Assembly: GCF_002343915.1 (NCBI RefSeq)
Contig: NZ_NETK01000001.1
Span: 372,001-436,000, forward strand
DNA from: Nannocystis exedens
GTDB taxonomy: Bacteria; Myxococcota_A; Polyangia; Nannocystales; Nannocystaceae
Length of the DNA stretch: 64,000 bases
Reading direction: 5' to 3'
Positions 43,501 to 52,300 of this stretch are shown here, in pieces; within the stretch, counting starts at the first letter, position 1, and each line of letters opens with the position of its first letter. The translations under genes were made by a program, and so were the position numbers. The notes beneath the pieces were generated by a model. That model was given only the letters and a program-made list of their open reading frames with translations. It was not told where the DNA came from and searched no databases.

Positions 43501-43926
43501 CTCCATCGCCACGAACACCTCGTCGTCGACCTCGCCGACCTGGTACACGTGGACCACGTTGGGGTGCGACAGCCGGGCCAGCGCCCGCGCCTCGCGCAGC
43601 GTCCGGGCCCGCCCCTGCGGGCGCTGCAGCGCCGCCCCGCGGATCAGCTTGAGCGCCACCTTGCGCTCGAGCTTGTCGTCGTAGGCCGCGTACACGACCC
43701 CCATCCCGCCCTCGCCGAGCCACTTCAGCACCTGGTACGGCCCGATCGTCGGCGCCTCGCCCGCGCCCTTGAACAGCGACGCGTGGACCATCGCCTTGGT
43801 GCGCCGCTGCGCCGCGTCGCCGAGCACCTCGGGGCGCAGCCGCGGCGTCGCCAGGGTGTCGGCGTCGGCCGACACGTCGACCTCGCTGCGGTCGGGGGAC
43901 GTCTCGTCGACGTCGACGATCTTCAT
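40552..43926 (-). CDS. Membrane Ser/Thr protein kinase with extracytoplasmic WD/propeller repeats
   Basis: A 1124-residue Hanks-type kinase. Residues about 62-330 are a complete kinase domain: KWLGEGGMGVVYAAY, Lys in VALKLI, catalytic HRDFKPANVI, DFG in VVDFGLAY and GTPAYMAAEQ. One membrane helix follows (LAWAVGSTAALLAGALMYVS near 360), then a helical stalk and about 600 residues of WD/PQQ-like blades such as LPLAGGEVVGRDELGAVWRW and GALAWSPDSAQLAVL. The outer part probably senses a ligand or binds proteins. The ECF-type sigma gene precedes it by 91 bp, a frequent myxobacterial pairing. The ATG at 43926 has GGAG eight bases upstream; GTG/ATG 43956 is the alternative. Three perfect palindromes lie in the propeller part. 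Confidence 0.88.
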   Translation of the reverse strand: MKIVDVDETSPDRSEVDVSADADTLATPRLRPEVLGDAAQRRTKAMVHASLFKGAGEAPTIGPYQVLKWLGEGGMGVVYAAYDDKLERKVALKLIRGAALQRPQGRARTLREARALARLSHPNVVHVYQVGEVDDEVFVAMEFLTGPTLREWLAAEPRSWREVLAVFRQAGEGLAAAHRQGVVHRDFKPANVILGDDGRVRVVDFGLAYLGDGEAAPELPAAGEPTDVLLTQTGAVLGTPAYMAAEQFAGARGDAKTDQFSFCAALYEALYGQRPFAGADVQALATAVAEGRVRAPKTGQEVPAWLQRVVLRGLQPDPAARWPSMDALLSALQPAEARLRGRLAWAVGSTAALLAGALMYVSTTGTPAASAQQEDVAAARAELTRTQDAKRLAEARAALTRDPVETIRALAQLAGDDPGQWNEARFLAAAATARGLPAQVLRAERPLAEALPLAGGEVVGRDELGAVWRWNMSDGTGEQVLAPGAAKSLLVARGAPVWAVVGEASVQVFGEGVAQTIDLRAERAGSLDAWELAADGRSLVAFAWPRAGDPGGRLALRLWELSRPDASPRATSLPRGVWPAIAADASTVAFAEDGGTRVIRPRDGNETRLEYAGRPFALTGDARFAIAHPKDDDDGRIDVVDLETGASRRVKADWGKPVGEGDALFMRPEYGHHALWRESLATGAVVWRMQVPSHGRRVEERVLVDPAGDHFLVAIGEDWGVGDLRAGGLRSFVTVPRDRLPRWGADGALMVVHRHEVRIHRPAPAAVTVHKRGPDCALAPAARWAAATPWDRTRGEFTRIELATNKTATFRCPSPPSAGPDLGAYGLNAFVDDAGQVTVIGEGGYNCWWDEQHGARVGSQPLTGWIFELPRGVARAVEAEVEVWTGPDQRAQRFTAASKVVDLQASPSGARLAVRSEKGVELLAIDSGAVTPVIAEASAVERGELMAGALAWSPDSAQLAVLRPVAGSLELTRWDVTGSPRELERHVLKDSPGRPRNRVAFTPSGKTLALTNRHESLMLVVPGATMEVATPELASFAMRGETEALGIDFRGGAIMIDVAAGEVSPLAPNPDLGSSTNPPIRRAADGTMWACDALGPGTLLGAQEFAGESPQAVRSRIAALVAAL
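40956..40969. repeat. Dispersed hairpin in kinase propeller
   Basis: TGTCC-TTCA-GGACA, perfect arms, inside the kinase reading frame; the minus-strand peptide is HVLKDSPG, between two blades. Confidence 0.7.
41711..41726. repeat. Dispersed hairpin in kinase propeller
   Basis: CTGTCC-CTCG-GGACAG, perfect 6-bp arms, translated on the minus strand as TVPRDRL between blades. Confidence 0.7.
42499..42512. repeat. Dispersed hairpin in kinase propeller
   Basis: TGTCC-CATC-GGACA, perfect arms, translated on the minus strand as NMSDGTGEQ in a blade-connecting loop. Confidence 0.7.
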
Positions 43927-44017
43927 GACGGACTCCTGGACTTGCGCCTGAACCATGCGGGGGCCTCGCTCCTGCCCGCAGTGGTTCCAACCGGTCCGGT
44001 CCGGATCACTGAAATCG

Positions 44018-44650
44018 TCACTCCCCGCGCGGGCCCTCCGCGAGGCCCGCCCGGGCCCGCAGCGCCCCCGCCCACGTGTCGATCCCCAGCAGCGTGCTGG
44101 CCGCCAGGTCGGGGCTTTTGGCCAGCGCCTCGATCGCCTCGCGCAGCAGCGCGCGCCCGCGTCGCAGCCGCGACTTCACCGTGCCCTCGGGGATCTCGAG
44201 CACCGCCGCCATCTCGGCGGTCGTCAGCTGCTCCCAGTAGAGCAGCTCGAGCGCGACCTGGCAGTCGACGGGGATCCGTCGCAACCCGGCGAGCAGCAGC
44301 TTGAGCTCCTCGCCCTCGACCATCGCCTGGCTCGGCGACGGCTCCATCGCCGCGATCGAGACCTCGGTGAAGTCGAGGCGGTCGCCCTTGCGGTCGCGGT
44401 AGTGGCGGCACAGCTGGCGGTAGGCGATGGCGAACACGAAGCTGCGGAAGCTGCCCTCGCCGCGGAACTTCGCCGCCCCCTCGACGCAGGCCAAGAACGT
44501 CTGCTGGATCAGCTCCGCCCCGGCGTCGGTCTTGTTGAAGAAGAAGCGCGCCACCGGCTCGTAGTAGCGCTCGAACAGCTGCTCCCCGGCCCGGCGCTCG
44601 CCCGCGCGCCAGGCCGCCAGCAGCTGCTCGTCGCTGCGGGTCGCGGTCAC
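44018..44650 (-). CDS. ECF-type RNA polymerase sigma factor
   Basis: A 210-residue sigma-70 family factor lacking regions 1 and 3. Region 2 is seen as LFERYYEPVARFFFNKT, LIQQTFLACVEGAAKFRGEG and SFRSFVFAIAYRQLCRHYRD; region 4 as LELLYWEQLTTAEMAAVLEI and PEGTVKSRLRRGRALLREAI. It directs polymerase to an unknown regulon. No anti-sigma gene is next to it; instead the kinase gene follows at 91 bp, matching sigma/kinase pairs in which phosphorylation controls the factor. The GTG at 44650 (VTATRSDEQLL) has a GGAG upstream; an in-frame start at 44746 would add 32 Arg/Gly-rich residues of noncoding type. Confidence 0.9.
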   Translation of the reverse strand: MTATRSDEQLLAAWRAGERRAGEQLFERYYEPVARFFFNKTDAGAELIQQTFLACVEGAAKFRGEGSFRSFVFAIAYRQLCRHYRDRKGDRLDFTEVSIAAMEPSPSQAMVEGEELKLLLAGLRRIPVDCQVALELLYWEQLTTAEMAAVLEIPEGTVKSRLRRGRALLREAIEALAKSPDLAASTLLGIDTWAGALRARAGLAEGPRGE

Positions 44651-45023
44651 GCTCCACAAGGTACCCGCTCCGCCGCCCGCGCGCACGCCCCCCGAGGCAC
44701 GTCGCCGCCGCAGCGACCCCGGCGACCGGAGCACCGCCGCGAGCACCGGACCACGGACGACCCCGATCAGGGGCAGCCACCCGGGCCGCTCGAGTGGAGC
44801 GGTCCGCGGTCACGCGATGAGTCCGCCGCCGGCGAACTTCTGTCCATGGGAACATGTCTCCCGGGACCGCTGCATCGCCGCCCGCCTGACGCACGGGCCG
44901 CGCCGTCCTCGGCCATGCGGCGCGCCCCGGTCCGATCGCGCGAAGTTCGTCGTGGTCGTCGTCCGGCCCCGCCTCGCCGCGCGACGCCCATGTCCCTTCG
45001 CACATGTCCCTTCGACCACAGGC
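44651..45023. other. Intergenic region with palindromes
   Basis: Space between the YcaO stop and the sigma start. It holds palindromes at 44841-44868 (TGTCCATGGGAACATGTC) and 44990-45018 (two ATGTCCCTTCG copies). A 69-codon minus-strand frame (45019-44810) starts inside the palindrome but has no ribosome binding site or coding bias. The sigma promoter should lie here. Confidence 0.55.
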
Positions 45024-46259
45024 TCAGCGCGCTCGGCGAGCTCCGCGGGCCCGCGCGCGCGGCCCGGGGGCCATCCCGGCGAACCTGCCCTCGAGGCCAG
45101 GCACGACCACCCGGGCCACCGGCACCCCGATCTCCGCGCGCGTCAGGTCGACCACCACCGCGCTGGTACACCCGGCCGCGCGCACGCGGGCGAGCAGCAG
45201 CTCGAGGTCGCCGTCGAAGCTGTCGGTCGCCAGGGTGGGGCCGAGCGCCCGCTGCGGGCGCGCGGCGGCCAGCGCCGCGGCCTCCTCGGCGCCGGCCTGC
45301 GGGTCGGTGAACGCCTCGTATGTCTTCGGGGACAGGTCGTCGCGGCTGCCGGCGATCAGCGTCAGCCGGCTCTGCACCGCCTCGGTCAGCGCGCGCAGCA
45401 GCGCCACCGCCGAATCGAGGTGGGCCCCGTAGCCGCCGCAGGCCCCGCGGGCGGCCCAGCGCGGCGCGCCCGGGCGGTCGACGATCCGGCAGGCGTAGGT
45501 CGGCACGCCGAGGTCGGAGGTGATGTCGACCGCGCCGACCGCGAGCGCCGCCGCGTGCAGGCGGGTGAGCACCTCGCGGCAGCTCGGGTCGGTCACCGCG
45601 GCGAGGTCGACGCGCCGTGCGTCGTCGATCTCGAGCGGCGCGAGCGCGGTCGCGTCGCGCTCGATCAGCTCGCACAGCGCATGCACGATCGCCTCGAGCA
45701 GGTGGTTGCCGGAGGCCAGCCCGCTGGTGCTCTCGATGAACGGCGGCAGCGGCTCGCGGGGGTCACGGACGAAGTCGACGCTCACGCACGCGTGCGGCAC
45801 CCACGTCGGCCGCCCCGCCAGCAGGTCCCAGCCGAGGCACCACAAGAGCGGCAGGTCCTCGCGCACCTCGGCGCCTGCGCGGCGCGGCAGCGCGTGCAGG
45901 TCGACGACCGCCTGGCCCTCGCGCCGCAGCGCCGCCGCCCGCTCCCACCGCAGCGGCACCGCCACGCGCTCGCCGTGCCAGCCCTCGATCGCCTCCATCA
46001 GCGCCGACGCGGCCGCGGCCTCGCGATCGGCGCCCTTGCCCTGCGACACGCTGACCGAGCGCGCGTTCGGGCGCACCGCCTGGACCACCGGCACCCCGAC
46101 GACGTCGAGGCCGGTGACGTCGGCGAGGCGGGTGATGCCGAGGCGCGGCATCAATGGGCGGTAGGCCGCCAGGGTCGCGGCCGGACTGCGCGTGCGGTGC
46201 GTCCCGGCCGTGTGGCCCTTGGGCGCGGCGAGGTCGTGGTCGCCGATCCGTACGGGCAT
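45024..46259 (-). CDS. YcaO-domain cyclodehydratase/thioamidase family protein
   Basis: A 411-residue YcaO protein with an intact ATP site: SVSQGKGADREAAAASALME (residues 70-89), SGLASGNHLLEAIVHALCE and LIERDA (180-203), and RALTEAVQSRLTLIAGSRDD near 290. YcaO enzymes activate a backbone amide with ATP to make azolines or, with TfuA, thioamides. The C-terminal VARVVVPGLEG replaces the PxPxP tail of azoline-forming members and is the form seen in TfuA-associated YcaOs. A TfuA-like gene lies downstream on the same strand (38713). No E1/ocin-ThiF partner and no precursor gene were seen. ATG 46259 follows AGGGGAC and abuts a palindrome; a terminator (46291) separates it from the upstream giant gene. 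Confidence 0.9.
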   Translation of the reverse strand: MPVRIGDHDLAAPKGHTAGTHRTRSPAATLAAYRPLMPRLGITRLADVTGLDVVGVPVVQAVRPNARSVSVSQGKGADREAAAASALMEAIEGWHGERVAVPLRWERAAALRREGQAVVDLHALPRRAGAEVREDLPLLWCLGWDLLAGRPTWVPHACVSVDFVRDPREPLPPFIESTSGLASGNHLLEAIVHALCELIERDATALAPLEIDDARRVDLAAVTDPSCREVLTRLHAAALAVGAVDITSDLGVPTYACRIVDRPGAPRWAARGACGGYGAHLDSAVALLRALTEAVQSRLTLIAGSRDDLSPKTYEAFTDPQAGAEEAAALAAARPQRALGPTLATDSFDGDLELLLARVRAAGCTSAVVVDLTRAEIGVPVARVVVPGLEGRFAGMAPGPRARARGARRAR

Positions 46260-46290
46260 GTCCCCTGGTTCCTGTCCTTCGGGCCCTGTT

Positions 46291-46328
46291 TAAAAAGACA
46301 CGGGCGACGGGCGCGCGGCCCGTCGCCC
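46291..46328 (-). terminator. Rho-independent terminator of the giant TPR gene
   Basis: GGGCGACGGGC (46302-46312) pairs perfectly with GCCCGTCGCCC (46318-46328) around GCGCG. On the minus strand the stem is followed by GTGTCTTTTTA, a U-tract. It begins 9 bp after the stop codon of the TPR gene. Confidence 0.82.
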
Positions 46329-46336
46329 GGCGGGGC

Positions 46337-49300
46337 TCAGGCGGACGCCTGGATCTCCCGGATCTTGTTGCCGAGCTCCGGGTGCTCCGGGTCCTCCTCG
46401 AGGCCGCGGCGCAGCATCGACAGCGCCTTCGACGTCTCCTTCAGCCCCAGGTGCGCGTTGGCGAGGCGGAGGTAGATGTCGCCGCGGCGGACCATGCCCG
46501 ACTGGTCGACGTTCTGCAGCAGCATCGCGCGGGCCAGCTTGAGCGAGTCGTCCCACGCGTTCTGGTGGGCGTAGACGTCGGTGAGGAGCACCATCGTCTC
46601 GGCGTTGGTGGTGTCGATCTTGTAGGCGTCCTTGAGCTTGTCGAGGGCCGCCTTCATGTCCGGGGTCTCGCTGGCGAGGGCGATCCGGGCCATGCGCGTC
46701 AGGTAGTGCGCGAGCAGCTTGGTCTTCTTCGGCTGGGCCGAGGCGACCTGCACCAGCCAGGCGTACATGCCGCCGGCGTCCTCGAAGCGGCCGCTGACGA
46801 ACAGCGCGTCGGCGATCCGGCGGTTGATCTCGACGTCGTCCTGGACGACCTCGTAGACCGGGGCCAGCGCGCGCAGGGCCTCCTCGACGTCGCCGACCTT
46901 CTCGACCAGCAGGTCGACGCGCTCGAGGATCAGCTTGCGCTGCTCCTCGCCGGTCGCATAGCTGGCCAGCAGCGCCAGCAGGTAGGCGACCTGCTCCCAG
47001 TAGCCCTCCTTGCGGCTGAGCTCGAGCAGCGTGCGGGCCGCCTCGATGTTGGCCGGGTGGAGGTGGAGCGCCATCTCGAGGTGCTCGCGCTGCTTCTCGG
47101 GCGTCTCGGCCAGCCGCGCCAGCCGCAGCTGCAGGTCGGCGCCGACGGTGCCTTGGGGCTGCAGGGCCGCCGCGCGCTGCAGCAGCTCCTGCATCGCCTC
47201 GTCGTTGCCCTGCTGCTCCTCGACCGCGGCCAGGGCCATCAGCGCCGGCACCGAGTTCGGGTCGGTCTGCAGCAGCTCGTTCAGCAGCTCGCGCGCCTTC
47301 TCGGCCTCGCCGAGGCGCTCCGAGTACAGCTCGGCCAGCCGCAGGCCGACCTCGCGCCGCTGGTCGACGCCGCCGACCTCGCGCAGGACCGCGAGGAACT
47401 GCTCGAGCAGCTCCGACAGGTCCTCCCACTTCTCGGCGCCCTCGTAGAGCCGCCACAGCGCGACCAGGCTCGGCGTGTGCCGCGGCGCTTCCAGCAGCAG
47501 CCGGCGGTGACGCTCGATCGCCTCGTCGACGTCGCCGAGCTTCTCCTCCGACAGCACCGCCATCTCCTCGAGCACCGGCACGCGCTGACCCGCCTGCAGC
47601 AGGTCGAGCTTGCGCTCGAGCACGTCGCGGACCTCGCGCCAGTTGCCGAGCCGGCGCTGCAGGTTCTCGAGCTCCTGCATCGCCTGCAGGTCGTCGGGCC
47701 GGGCCCCGAGCATGTCGTTGTAGATGGTGACCGCGTCGTCGACCTTGCCGACCTCGACCTGCAGGTGGGCCAGCTTGAGCCGCAGGTTGCGGCGCTCGTT
47801 CTCGTCGGCGGTGATCGTGATCCGCTGATCGAGGGCGCTGATCAGGCCGCCCGTGTCCTGCGTCACCTCGAGCAGCTGCAACAGCCGCGTCCAGGCCTGC
47901 TCGTGGCTCTGATCGAACTCGAGCAGCGCGCGCAGGTCGGCGATCGCCGTGATCGGCTCGGCCTGCGCCTCGGCGACGTTGGCCGCCTCCTGCAGCAGCG
48001 GGATCGACAGGTCGGGGTTGCTCGCCAGCCGCGCGTAGCGGACCAGCGCGTCGTGCAGCGTCGGCAGCTCGCCGGCCGCGCGCGAGGCCATGATCTGCAG
48101 CTCGAGCGCCTCGAGGTTGTCGGGGTTCTCGGCCAGCACCGGCGCCAGCGCCCGCAGGGCCGCGGTGTACTGGCGCAGGTCGCGGAGCAGGATCTTGGTC
48201 GTCTCGATGCAGAGCTGGCTGCACGAGCGCGACTCCTCGCGGGCGGCGTCGATCGCCCCGGCCATGAACTGCACCGCCTTGATCAGCAGCTGCTTGTTGG
48301 CGGCCAGCGCGACCACCCGCTCGATCGCCAGCGGGTGCGCCGCGTCGAGCTGCAGCAGGTTGCCCCACGCCTCGAGCGCCTCGTCCGGCGACCCGCCGCC
48401 CTCGTCGACCAGGCGGCCGAGGTTCTCGAGCGCGGCGGCGCGGTCGGCCCCGGTCGCGCTCTGCAGGCGCAGCCGCGCCAGCTTGGCCAGGCCCGGCCGG
48501 TTGCCGGCCAGGTGGTACGAGTTCTCGAGCGGCTCGATGAGCGTCGGCCCGATCTCGCCGCCGGTCTTCTGCAGGCGGTCGAGCACCCGCTCGAGCCCGG
48601 CCACCGCGCCGGCGAAGCCGGGTCGCTCGTCGAGCGCGTCGCGGTAGGCCTCGGTCGCGCCGGTGAGCTCGCCGGTGTCGAACTCGGCGTCGCCGAGCCG
48701 CACCAGGATGTCGGCGCGCCCGGCCTGGCCGAGCGCCAGCTTGGCCGACTCGCGCAGGGCCCGGGCCAGGAGGCGCTTCTCGCCGCCGGCGCGGGCCAGG
48801 CGCTCGATGTGGCGCGCGGTCGCCTCGTCGGCGATCCCGGCGTCGAGCATCGTCGCCAGCAGCCCGAGCGCGCGAGCGCGGTCGCCGAGGATCTCCTCGG
48901 CCACCCCGGCCGCGGCCTGGGCGATGAGCAGGCGCGCCGCCGGGTCGAGCGTCTCGACCGCGGCCCGCCGCGCCAGCGACTCGACGTGCTCCTCGGCCCT
49001 GTCCAAAAGGACAGACAGGCGGGCCGTGTACTCGAGGACAGGTCGCATCTCGTCGGCGGCGACGCGGTCGAGCAGCAGGTTGGAGGCCTCGAGGCTGCCC
49101 CGCGGATCGTTGAGCCGCTCGTAGCGGATCCGCGCCAGCTGGCGCAGCGCCTCGGCGGCCTCGGCCGGGTCCTCGGTCAGCTCGGAGCGGGCCTTGTAGA
49201 CCTCGGCGAGGTCGGCCCAGCGCCCGATCTGCTCGAGCTGCGGGATGACCAGCGTCGACGCGGCGTCCGAGCTGGTCTTGTCGCGGACCAGCCGCATCAG

Positions 49301-52300
49301 GTCGGCGATCGCCTCCGGCTGGCCCGGCGTCACCTGGAACACCGACTCGTAGTGCGCCATCGCCCCGACGGCGTCGCCGAGCGGACCGATGTGCAGCCGC
49401 GCCACCTCGAGCAGCAGGCCGACCCGCCGCTCGCGGCTCGGCGCGATCGCGGCGCGCTCGAGCATCACGTCGCCGGCCTCGCGGTGGCGGTCCTGGGCCA
49501 GCAGCGCCTGGGCCAGCATCGCCAGCGCCTCGTCGTCCTCGGGCGCGTCGAGCAGCAGCTGCCGCAGCGTCTCGATCTCCGCCTCGCGGTCGGAGCGGGC
49601 CTCGCGGTGGATCCTGGCCAGCTCCTTGCGCAGGGAGGTGCGGACCGCCGGATCGTCGGCGGCGTCGATCTGACGGCCGATGACCGCGATCAGCAGGTCG
49701 TACGCGCCGCGGGCGGCGTACAGCCGGCGCAGGCGGTTCATCGCGTCGGTGCTGTTCGGCTCGATGTCGAGGATCCGCTGCCACACGCCCTCGGCCGCCT
49801 CCGGCTGGCCGAGGCCCTCCTCGACCAGGCGGGCCAGGCGGCGCAGCAGGACGATCCGGTCCTCGTCGTCCTCGGCGACGGCGACCCGCCGCTCGAGCAC
49901 CCCGCGCAGGCCTTCGAAGTCGGCCAGCCCGGCCAGCGCCTCGTCGAGGAGCGCCAGCACCTCTGGCTGATCGGGCATGACCTCGAGGGCATGTCGCAAG
50001 GTACGGGCGGCGCCGTCGTTGTCGCCGATGTCGATGGCGATCTGCGCGGCCTGCAGCTCGAGCGCGACCCGGCGGTCGGCGTCGGACTGCAGCGTCTCGG
50101 CCTCGGCGGCCATCAACAGCGCCTGGCGCAGCTCGTCGAGCCAGCCGTGGGTGCGGGCGATCTGCTGGATCTCGGCGTCGAGCGACTCGAGCACCCCGGC
50201 CGGACCGGGCTCCGCCAGCGCGCGCGCCAGCGTGCGGAACGCGTACGCCTGGCCCTGATCGAGGCCGGCGTAGTAAGCCGCGATCTCGCGGTAGATCTGG
50301 TGGCGCTGCGCCGGGTCCTCCGTCTGCGTCAGCTGCCACTCGTCGACCGCGATCAGGCGCATGACGTTGCCGGTGGCCTCGTAGATCGGCCGCAGCACCC
50401 CGAAGATCCGCACGCGCTGGGCCTCGTGGGACTCGGCCATCCGCTCGAGCGTCCCGACCGCGCCGGCGTTGCCCGGCTGCTCGGTGAGCAGCAGCTCGAC
50501 GGTGTCGAGCGCCGCGTCGACGCTGCCGAGCCGCTCCTCCTGCAGGTCGGCGATGTTGAGCAGCACCACCTCGCGCTCGCCGGGCGACTCGGTGCGGACC
50601 AGGCGCTCGCGCAGCAGCTCGATGAGGTCGTCCCAGCGCTCGCGCTGGGCGTAGACCTGCTCGAGCCGCGAGCGCGCCGCCTCGTGATCGGGCTGCGCCT
50701 CGAGCACGCGGCGGTAGGCGCGGATCGCCTGGTCCGCGTCGTCGAGGATCCCGAGCGACAGCTCGGCCAGGCGCTGCAGCACCTCGAGCTGCCGGCCCTC
50801 GTCGAGCGAGGTGTCGGCCTCGTGCCAGTACGCGACCGCCAGCTCGGGGTACATCTCGGCCTGCGTCAGCGCCACCTCGAGCGCCGGGAACACCGTGCGG
50901 TCGTCGGGGCGGGCCTCGATGAGCCGCTGGTACAGCGGCACCGCGCGGCGCGGCTGGCCGAGCGCGACCGACCACAGCTCGGCGGCCTCGCGCACGATCG
51001 CCAGCGTGTCGTCGCCCTCGTCGCCGGCGTTGTCGTCGGCGTACTTGGTGTAGAGCTGCGCCAGGTCCTCGACGCGGTTGAGCGCGTGGGCCAGGCGGTT
51101 CAGCAGCTCGCGCACGCTGCGGTCGGTCGGGTCCTCGGCGAACGCGCGGACGGCCGTGTTGAAGGCGCCCTCGAGGTTCTCGATCTGGTCCTCGTAGATC
51201 CGGGCGATCTTCAGGAGGATCGGGATCCGGGCCCGGGTGTCGTCGCCGGCCTCGAGCAGGCGCAGCTCCTGGATGTGGACCAGGCGCGGCCAATCGCCGA
51301 CCGCGGTGAACACCGGCTCGAGCTGGGCGATGACCTGCGGCCGCAGGTCCTCGTCGGTCAGGTAGCGCTCGAGCTGCTCGGTGCCGACGACGTACTCGGG
51401 GTCGGCCTTGAGCGCCTCGGCGAACTGCCGCAGGCCCTCGCTGAGGTCGCCGAGCTGCTCGCGGTAGAGCTGGGCCAGGCGCAGGTGGGTGTCGACGAGC
51501 TCGCGCCCCGACAGGCCCTCGAGCCGCCGGCGCAGGAACTCGGCCAGGTCGCCCCAGCGCTCGGTCTTCTCGTACAGCGGCCCGAGCACCGCCTGCACCT
51601 CGTCGCTGCGCTGCGCCGACGCGGATGTCTTTTGGTACAGGTCGATCGCGTCCTCGAGGCGGTCGAGCTTGGTGCGGTACAGCTCGGCGGCGCGGATCAG
51701 GAACGCGTCGCGCACCAGGTCGCTGTCGCTGCGCTGGGCCCGGCGGACCAACAGCTCGGCCAGCGCGGTGTAGTCGTTCTCCTCGACCAGCACCTGCTCC
51801 AGCGCCTCCGCGGCGTGGATGTCGGCGGGGCTGGCCTCGAACAGGCGCTCGTAGGCGCGGCGGGCCGAGTCGTTGCGGCCGAGCAGGCGCGCGATGCGGC
51901 CGATCGAGCCGAGCATGCGGTGGGCGACCGCCGAGCTGCTGACATTGTCGACGTGCTGCAGGTACGCGTCGTGGACCGCCTCGTGGCGGCCGAGCTCGTT
52001 GCCGAGGCGATCGATGCGGTCGAGCACCTCGACGATCTCCTCCTGCTCGCCGGCCTCGGCCAGCGTCTCGACCAGCACCTCGAACGATCGCCCCGGATCG
52101 CTGAGCCGCTCCTCGTGGATGCGCGCGACCTGCAGCAGCGCGAGCATGCGGTTGCGCCCGGCCGGCTGGTGCCGGGCCTGCCGCTCCTCGAGGTCGAGCA
52201 GCGCGCGCCAGTTCTGCTCCGACTCGTAGAGCGGGTACAGCACCGCGATCACCCGATCGCGGATCTCGTCGCGCGAGAGGTACTCGGTCAAGGTCGCGCG

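Noticed and set aside
44810..45019. 69-codon frame after the YcaO stop as a RiPP precursor
   Set aside because: GTG start inside a palindrome, no ribosome binding site, no leader/core layout, and codon use unlike genes here.
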